Source: Gonocerus acuteangulatus (Eukaryota > Arthropoda > Insecta > Hemiptera > Coreidae). Taken from it: 64,000 bases of DNA. Location: contig OX328127.1 of NCBI GenBank assembly GCA_946811695.1, positions 47,963,783-48,027,782 of the forward strand. The letters run 5' to 3'. Shown here one piece after another: positions 56,694 through 64,000 of this stretch. Position 1 is the stretch's first letter. Each line of letters opens with the position of its first letter. The notes beneath the pieces were generated by a model. It was given only the letters and a program-made list of their open reading frames with translations. It had not been told where the DNA came from and ran no database searches. The translations under genes and the position numbers were made by a program.

Positions 56694-57493
56694 GAAAATA
56701 ATTGAAATTCAACTTAAATTAATACTATTACACTTGCTGAGATTTTGTAATATAATACTCCTTCCACGCCATGGTACCGCCCAGCACTATTACATTATTA
56801 TATATATAATGAAAAAATTTAATCAAAACCTACCTACTTCAGACGTCATGATATAGTGTAGTTCTGAAAAATCTAAATACAGAACCCAGATTAGCGCAAA
56901 TCAACTCTTATCATATCATTAACTATGCCAAGCCCAATTACGCATCTGAAGCCTGTTTAATACAAAATTCAATCCCCCTCCCCAGAAAAGAAAAATGATT
57001 TTGTGTTAACTCATTAGAACGCTGTTCTCTCTACGAAGAAGCTGTACCAGACGGTTTCAACGTCCGGCGCATTTGAACTTCTGTACGAAATGCCTTCCAT
57101 CCATTAAGCCACCCTAGGATGTTGATAATCTACATCACATTATGATGCAAACTCCCCAATAACTACTTCAATCTAAATCAAAATATATAAATAGAATAGG
57201 AAAACAAATCACCAGGTCCCCATTACAATTCATTTTTCACAATCTCCAGTGCATTTAGAGCTTAAAAACCATTATACAAATATTGTTGACACGGATAAAA
57301 TCCTTGTATATTAAATAATAGAAACTTTTTTGAAAAGCAGAACAAAGTTTCAATGAATTGCAATCTGATTAAAATTTAAAGACTAATTTGTCTAATGTTA
57401 TTAAAAATATATACTTGTACCAACTATGTTCACTGAAAAAAAACGACATGCATTCACAAACAAAAATTTATACTTTCTATATATATATATATA

Positions 57494-57527
<34 letters not shown>

Positions 57528-57795
57528 AAAAAAAAAACGCTACATAAATAAACTAAATCGGTCCATACAGGCACGCGCCACACACACCTATCTGTTAAAA
57601 TTAAAAATTAACAAAAAATCTCGGTATATGATAAAAATGAATAAACCGAACACTGAGGTACCTAGGTCTTTACTGCGGCCGTTCATCCGTAGACAGAGGT
57701 CTGTTCTTCGGAAATTGGAGAGTCGGGATAATCCATGTTTAGTCCCGTACTTCAACCTCCATGTATTCGTCCTCTATTTGAGATTTTACTTCTAT
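55681..57795. other. No gene seen; microsatellites
   Basis: Contains a 62-bp (TA)n at 56629-56690 and a TA tract fused to a long A-run at 57478-57535. No coding motif. Confidence 0.5.
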
Positions 57796-57915
57796 TTATG
57801 TACTTGTCTACTTTAATCCCGATACTTTGGAGGACATTTTTCTTGTACACCTCTCCTCTATAGTATCTACCCCTCTGGACAATTTTAGCCTGTTACGTGA
57901 CTGATATGGGAAATG
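57796..57915 (+). mobile_element. SINE-A 3' fragment
   Basis: Has ctctcctctatagtatctac, ccctctggacaattttagcc and tgttacgtgactgat, the last 70 bp of the family, followed a little further by a short TA tract (57924-57938). Confidence 0.65.
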
Positions 57916-58814
57916 GTTTTATTTATATATATATATAAAACCATTTCCTTAGGAAAACGTAAATGAATATTTCAATTAACTTCATAAACAATTATAAATT
58001 GAGTTATGCTTAACCATATTACCATTACTATGGAAGCACTAAGGGTGTTCTGGCAGATGCAGTGCCAGTGTGTTCTGATTAAAGCCCCATATATCGAATG
58101 ATAGTCACTTAATAAAGACTCTATCGCCTGAGAACCACTCTCTTAACTTCATTACCCTTTGATAGCATGCTTTTATGGGGCGGTTGGTAATTTATACACT
58201 ACCTCATGCTATAAACTCTTTCGAGTCCTGTCTTCTCTATTAGAGTACAGAAACTAATAACTTATATGGCATCAGCCTGACCTTAGTACTAGAATATTAT
58301 CGTCACATATGAGTTAAAACTTAATCTTCAAAATAAATTATTTCCAGCAGACTAAATCAACTAAATATCCTTTATGTAATAAACGAATTGTTGAAAGATA
58401 GCAACCAGTACTTACACACAATACTCTATTATCTTTAGAAGAGAAAACTAACGCTTTACCGAAAATTTTGCTTGAAGACAACCGAATAAAGTCCTTCACT
58501 CAGGAGCTGGAAAGCAATGTACATTCCTTAGAAGGTGGGAAGTATACCCATTATTCTTGATTATTTTTTTTTAAATACAAAATAACACATAAACAGTTTT
58601 GACCTGTAATACTTGTAACGAAAAACTGTAATAATGATTATTTTTTTAATCAGTTTTCTTCCGGTTCTATATGAATAATACATGAAAATGTGAAACTTTA
58701 CAGATAGAACAATGATAACGCAGAATCCGGTTACGTCTGTTCATCCAACATCAAACATTTGTTGTCTTAAATTAATTTTAACATAATACAGAGGAATCCC
58801 CAACTTCTAATGTA

Positions 58815-58846
<32 letters not shown>

Positions 58847-59187
58847 CTGATTCGTGGGGATCCTGTTTATCGAGTTACAAACAATGTTCCTCATTGGTGG
58901 TCAATCTTGTCTGCCGAGTTTCGTTAGTACAAATAACGATGGTCAAATTAATAATTTGGCAAATAATAATGGGCAAATTAATAATTTCGTTCAAATAAAT
59001 CCCTCCTCTTAATTGATTGGTTTAATGTTTTTTTTTATAATACAATTTTCTCTTTACATACTCACAAAGTTTATAAACTGTCAGTTACGAGGTAATTAAG
59101 GATGTTCCAAGAGAGAGTTGGCGAGGAAGATTTAGTAAGTATGAAATAATTTGAATACCCCTGAATAGTAATAATTACTTTTCTACA
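57916..59187. other. No gene seen
   Basis: AT-rich, with a T-run of about 30 at 58817-58846 and a small imperfect duplication (caaattaataattt) near 58937-58988. Confidence 0.5.
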
Positions 59188-59368
59188 GAGTCTCCCCGAG
59201 TTCCAGTGGCTAAAGCCATGGATTCACAAGCCGGAGCAAGCTGAATTCCTTCATCTAGGGGCCGTTGAAAGAGTTCCCTGCTCCCCTGCTCCACCATGGT
59301 TATTTAGGAAGGGTGGCAACCTATAGAGAACCCGGCGCTGAAATAGTCTAGATGCTGATGAGCCTTAA

Positions 59369-59370
<2 letters not shown>
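59188..59370 (+). mobile_element. SINE-B-type element, diverged
   Basis: Head gagtctccccgagttccagt with ggctaaagccatggattcac, no intact box B, middle agggtggcaacctatagaga (shared with the SINE at 63355), and the end ggcgctgaaatagtctagat, gctgatgagcctt, then A and (TA)n. Confidence 0.7.

Positions 59371-59427
<57 letters not shown>
59371..59427. repeat. (TA)n microsatellite between two SINEs
   Basis: 57 bp of TA. A plus-strand SINE ends on its left and the 3' end of a minus-strand SINE-A meets it on the right. Confidence 0.95.
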
Positions 59428-59430
<3 letters not shown>

Positions 59431-59766
59431 CCCCGTAACAGGCCACGAGGGCCCTGAGGGGCAGATACTATAGAGGTATCTGATTCATGACCATACGGCA
59501 CACTAGGGAGATAGTGTGATCAGTACTATGCTCCGGCCGCCTGATTTTCCCCTTGGCTGCTTCGACTGCTAGAGTCATTAGCACCCAAGGTACCCATTGA
59601 TAATTTTATTAAAGGCTGGGTTGGCCTAGGGACGGTCAGGGAGGCCAAATTCAACCCATAAACGAAGACACTAGAAGAAAAAATCTTTAGTGCTTGCTCG
59701 GGATTTGAACTCAGGCCCTCCAACTTATTAGTCCAATGCTCTACCACTGAACTAACCTCGCCCCTT
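59428..59766 (-). mobile_element. SINE-A, full length
   Basis: Minus strand: aggggcgaggttagttcagt head with box A, GAGTTCAAATCC as box B, the complete body, and the 3' end cctgttacggggctg next to (TA)n. About 95 percent identical by eye to the copy at 28928-29230 and close to 7599-7940. Confidence 0.9.
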
Positions 59767-60800
59767 CAGTAAAGCTAAACGTTAACAAAATATATTTCAT
59801 ATTAAAACATATAAATCAATTAAGTTTAAAAATTTCACCTGTATGTCATCCATTTAGAATTATTTATAAACATAGTATTGATATACATCTTATGTATATC
59901 TATTATATTCTTGGCCGAATAAAATGTATTCTCTTTTTATGGGTCTATTCTTTTTGAAAAAAAAAATTGTTTAACATTAACCGAATTAATCATTATTAAT
60001 TAATACGTGTATCCCATCGTAGACGATTTCACTCCTTTAAATAGCGATTGTACCTGAATGACCTAATGAAGCAGCACTGCGATCAGTATTTAATTGGTTC
60101 TATTATTCAGAAACAATCTTGACCTTATCGTCCATTGGTCATGTAATTGGAAGAGTTCCTTCCTGAGACAGGTCTTGAAGAAGACTTAACCACTATGAAT
60201 ACCAGCACTAGTGATTTCCCGATGCCTGAGGTATCGTCCGGTAGCAGGAGTCGGATCGTTAAATCTCCCCGAGGAATTATAGCAGAAGTCTTGTTAGTCT
60301 AATAGCAGGCTAGAAGTGTTGGCCAATCGTCGCCTTCATCACCGCACCCCGCTTTAACAGGTAGCTCGGGAACCAGTTATATTTTTTTTTTGTGCCCCTG
60401 TCCGTCCGGTGAAAAACAAGCTGGCTTGCTGCTCTTGTCAATGATTGACAGTTTCATTCTACCCGGTAATTGGCGGTATTATTTGTAGGAGCAGGATATG
60501 AGGGGTAAAAAATGCATGGGTGATGAAGAAACACTTGTCTCATTTCGTAGACAAAGATAATATGTTTTTAACCTATACAATTTCGTTCATTATCATGTTT
60601 TTAATCTATACAATTTCGTTTATTATTAACCAATAAAACAACGTAACTGTGTATTATAAAACAAATAATAAATATAGAATAATTATATCCTGGCTTCTTA
60701 AGAAATCGTCTATACAAGGCTGATGATTGGTAAATAGCTTCTTACAGGCTCCAATTTAATGGAGAGACCGGAAAGACCAATACTCGAAGAGTGTCACGTA
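59767..60800. other. No gene seen
   Basis: AT-rich, with a 34-bp tandem duplication (atgtttttaa, ctatacaatttcgtt) at 60561-60625. Confidence 0.45.
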
Positions 60801-60829
60801 CATAGCAGTGTTTGGTACTATTGTGTAAA

Positions 60830-61100
60830 TCGTACCTCGATAGTGCGACCTCTATGGCGGGGCTACAGCCCGACCGGATGTGATCCGGTTGGCAGTGTAT
60901 TCTGAGACTCGAGGAGGAATAGTGTACGCTCCGTGCGAGAAGTGTATTTGTGTGTGATCCATACTACTCGGCGAAGCATTGTGTGTGCCGTGCGAGCAGG
61001 ATAAATTTATTATTTATAGAGAACTGTGTCTCTATCTGAGTGGTGGTCCATCTCATACTTTCAGTGGACTCATGGTGACGAAGGGAATTAGTGATTCAAA
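60830..61100. other. Unassigned GC-richer block, LTR-like
   Basis: About 270 bp with higher G+C, an internal repeat (gtgtacgctccgtgcgag and gtgtgtgccgtgcgagcag) and a stretch tggactcatggtgacgaagg at about 61065-61084. The last resembles the tggtgac start of some retrotransposon primer-binding sites, but no second LTR, TG/CA termini or pol gene is seen. Confidence 0.2.
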
Positions 61101-61321
61101 ATTGGTGGGTACATAATATTTTACGATTACATTATTTCCAGATTACCGTGACTGTCATTCAACAAATATAGCGAAAAAATACGGTCCACTCTGCTAGAGA
61201 ACCAATCAAGCAGACTCCAGGAATCATGAAAACCTCTTTATCCCACATGATTTACCCAACACTATTAGTTCATACCTCAACATCTTAAGCACATTATTAT
61301 TTTCTAAAATATAAACACTTG

Positions 61322-61440
<119 letters not shown>

Positions 61441-61659
61441 CGCATCTTTTTTAACGGGAATTATTTTCAGTACTTAGTAAGTTGCAGCGATGAACATTTT
61501 TTTTTTTTTTTCTTTCTGTTTAATGTGTTGTCAACCACTATGAGGTCATGAAACACAGGATTATAGGTGGATATTTATATAAAATAATTGTATCGGTGTC
61601 ACGCGAAGTTAACAAGAAGATGTGAGGGGATAGGAGTTAATAATTTTAGTTTAAAAGTT

Positions 61660-61890
61660 TTTATTTATTTTATTTAATTATTTTTTGTTATTATTTTTTT
61701 AATGATATTTGGTGATTTGATTTAAATTTTTTTTTTTTATTTATTTATTTTTTTTATTTTATTTATTTATTTTTTTTTTTATTTATTTATTTTTTTTATT
61801 TCATAAAAAAAAAAAAAAAAAAAAAAAAAAATAAATAAAATAAAATAAAAAAAAAAAAAAAAAAAAAATAAAATAAATAAATAAATAAAA
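61660..61890. repeat. T-rich/A-rich low-complexity palindrome
   Basis: A T-rich stretch with TTTA spacing (61715-61800) is followed by an A-rich stretch with AAAT spacing (61805-61890). The two halves are approximate complements. Confidence 0.85.
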
Positions 61891-62243
61891 AGATGAACAT
61901 TTGCAGACGTATTTTTAAAATTCAATAGTAAAAATCGTATGGAATGCTATAAAAAGAATGCGATACTTTTTGCAGACATATTTAGGAACATGAAATATTT
62001 TATAAACCAATATAATTAGAGTATGTCTAAACATACAGATAATAATATTGCTACGGGTGACTATATCGCGTCAGTAGTTCTTTATGTGTTGTAAGTACAC
62101 GATAAATGGTAATAACTTGTGTTTTGCGTCTTTCTTGTGTACCAATAAGGAAGAGAAGCAGCATGGAACGTCAACTCGATTACTTAATCTGAAACGTCAA
62201 GGCTTAATAACCATATGTTTAAAAAAAAAGGTCTTTATAACAC

Positions 62244-63070
62244 ACTAGCTGAATACCCGTGCTTCACCACGTCCGATAAGTATTTTTTATATTGTGTTAA
62301 TTTTTTTTTTTTTTTTTTTGAAAAAAATATTAACAGATTAAAATACATATTACTTAAAATAGTGCACCTACAGATCACTACAGCATAAAATTGAGTTAAA
62401 TAAGATATGATCAAAATTAACGCTACTACATAATTTTGTACAGCTTATTATTGCACGGACTTTAAAGCTACCCAGTAAACACCATGTGGAGGTAACCATT
62501 TCCGTTGGGGGGAAAAAAAAAGAAAAAAAAAGAAGAAAAATACAACAATCGCTTAAAAAGTTAAGTCAATAGAGACAAATACACAGTGAAAAGCATAAAA
62601 CTAACAAATTTGAAATTTTAAGCACTTATCTCTTCGATTGACATCGCCCCACCGAACATTACAATAGAATCTTATTTGTAGAGAATTTAGTAACCTTTCG
62701 AATAGCCGCCTTCCACTTACTACGAGTTCCCAACCGTTTTCGAGATATTTTAGAAAATATACTGAGATCCGGAAACGTTGTATCACCATTCATACATTTT
62801 TTTTCCATATACTTCGTTTCTGAATACCCAAACAGAAAATGAGTTTTGAAAGGTATTTCTATCAATTTCTCTGGTAAATGGTTACAGAACTCGCTTAAAA
62901 ATGGTTTCATTCGTTTTCCTACGTTAAGGAATCTCTCGCAAAATTTCGCTCCAAAAACCATGTTCAAGTAAACGGATTCAACTGGTTAATGAACTTGGCA
63001 TTATAAATGAGAAGGAAGATTTTTGTACCAAATGTTATCAAAATCGAACCATTTTTGAGCTAATGAGGAA
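62244..63070 (+). mobile_element. Family A-related long copy
   Basis: Begins cactagctgaatacccgtg, an opening seen in many arthropod interspersed repeats, then T-runs. From about 62610 it follows the 20698 copy in the same orientation (atcgccccaccgaacatt, gttcccaaccgttttcgag, ggtttcattcgttttccta, aacggattcaactggttaat, tttttgtaccaaatgttatc). It stops before the (TA)n and hairpin segment. Confidence 0.65.
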
Positions 63071-63084
63071 CTTCTTAATAATTC

Positions 63085-63778
63085 AAACCCCCCTATAAGT
63101 ACTTACAAATTTGAATATAAAAAAAAACCTTTTTTTTAGCGAGTGCTTACACTCCAAACGTATTTCAACGTCCGTGCAAAATCTCAAATTTTTGTGTCAA
63201 GTGGTTCGGGATATTATTACCTCGGATGGGCCATCACCTGGGCGTAAACTCTATGAGGGACAAAATCACATTTTATTTCTAGTAATTCAAGGACTGCCAT
63301 CATAGTGGAAATTAACCTCAATTAAAAATAATATTATGAAATAGATAATGTACGGTATGGAGACCCGGTAGTCGTGAGGGTTAAGGCGTGGGCTCTTAAC
63401 ACTCCGTGCCAAAGGTCGTGGGTTCGATTCCCACTAGGGGCGGTGGCTTTTCTTTCGAAAAAAGAAAAGCATCACCCCTATCCTGGCTAGAAAAGGGTGG
63501 TAACCTATAGATAACCCGTCCTAAAATTCGTAGTTAATAATAAATGGACGTTATAATTTAAATAATAAATAATGTACGGCAACAGCTGTTCTGTTATCAT
63601 CCTAGCAACGCATGCTACCTAGGCTTGGCTGCTCTAACCAACTAAAACTTTAAACCCCTCTAAAAATACTTAAAAATTCGAATATCAAAAAATCCTTTCT
63701 TAGTGAGGGCCTACGTTATATAGGGAGTGTCCATGCAAAATTTCAAAATTTTCTGTCGAGCGATTTGGGCTGGGGGAT
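63085..63778 (+). repeat. Two related fragments of another interspersed repeat
   Basis: The block aaatttgaatataaaaaaaa, ccttttttttagcgagtgc, cgtccgtgcaaaatctcaaa (63105-63190) recurs as aaattcgaatatcaaaaaat, cctttcttagtgagggccta, tgtccatgcaaaatttcaaa (63670-63760). The order (short ORF-like AT block, cttagcg, ccatgcaaaatttc) is a pattern I know from widespread insect repeats, but I cannot name the family. Confidence 0.5.
63355..63535 (+). mobile_element. tRNA-derived SINE with perfect box B
   Basis: Head atggagacccggtagtcgtg, agggttaaggcg as box A region, GGTTCGATTCC as box B, ending ctaggggc. After the head comes a hairpin with 9-bp arms CTTTTCTTT/AAAGAAAAG and the middle agggtggtaacctatagata. 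The element shares this middle with 59188-59370 but not the head. A tRNA gene is unlikely because the body continues and no acceptor-stem pairing is evident. Confidence 0.65.
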
Positions 63779-63978
63779 NNNNNNNNNNNNNNNNNNNNNN
63801 NNNNNNNNNNNNNNNNNNNNNNNNNNNNNNNNNNNNNNNNNNNNNNNNNNNNNNNNNNNNNNNNNNNNNNNNNNNNNNNNNNNNNNNNNNNNNNNNNNNN
63901 NNNNNNNNNNNNNNNNNNNNNNNNNNNNNNNNNNNNNNNNNNNNNNNNNNNNNNNNNNNNNNNNNNNNNNNNNNNNNN
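63779..63978. other. Assembly gap, 200 N
   Basis: Exactly 200 N, a conventional gap size. It is followed to the end of the window by (GA)n (63979-64000), so the assembly probably broke at a microsatellite. Confidence 0.99.
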
Positions 63979-64000
63979 GAGAGAAGAGAGAGAGAGAGAG

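Overview
The window is AT-rich eukaryotic intergenic DNA from an invertebrate, most likely an arthropod. The grounds are dense transposon debris, tRNA-derived SINEs, I/Jockey-group and R2-like non-LTR retrotransposon proteins, a DUF4817-like fragment, Penelope-type hammerhead motifs, very many (TA)n microsatellites, and no operons or bacterial-type genes. I found no convincing host gene, rRNA or functional tRNA gene. The order or species cannot be fixed from the sequence alone.

Layout. 1-9 kb: mostly unassigned AT-rich DNA with a 367-bp foldback carrying hammerhead-like motifs (1969-2335), a decayed DUF4817/HTH fragment (about 2436-2792) and two SINE-A copies. 9-19 kb: several tRNA-derived SINEs, one inserted with clear target-site duplications into an older repeat (9493-9726), a GC-rich island (13.4-13.7 kb), and an inverted hammerhead-like pair (17.4 kb). 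19-21.7 kb: a block with duplicated segments and two direct hammerhead motifs that looks like Penelope-like element DNA, followed by the best full copy of repeat family A. 21.7-32 kb: more copies of family A, family D tandem units, SINE-A, and a LINE RNase H remnant. 33-43.2 kb: the richest part, a nested block. Family B elements at 33.3 and 42.7 kb face each other in inverted orientation. Between them lie a family C copy split by family B, family A derivatives, an R2-like pseudogene interrupted by a SINE, and a 4.2-kb I/Jockey-group LINE (minus strand) with endonuclease, reverse transcriptase, RNase H and a C-terminal zinc motif. 43-64 kb: degraded family B copies, an exact-period 115-bp tandem repeat (47.7-48.4 kb), more SINEs, microsatellites, and a 200-N assembly gap at the right end.

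How the parts relate. The proteins that can be recognised are all mobilisation enzymes or remnants of them. The LINE is the least damaged: endonuclease and RT are in the same frame and separated by one stop codon, and the downstream half has frameshifts and stops. The SINEs carry Pol III A and B boxes and probably depended on LINE proteins. Families A, B and C are non-coding repeats whose ends share a sequence close to AACCGCGCTAA. In A and B it is preceded by a hairpin, and this shared end is the most interesting unexplained structure. Repeat family letters A-D and SINE names are my own labels, defined by comparing copies within this window.
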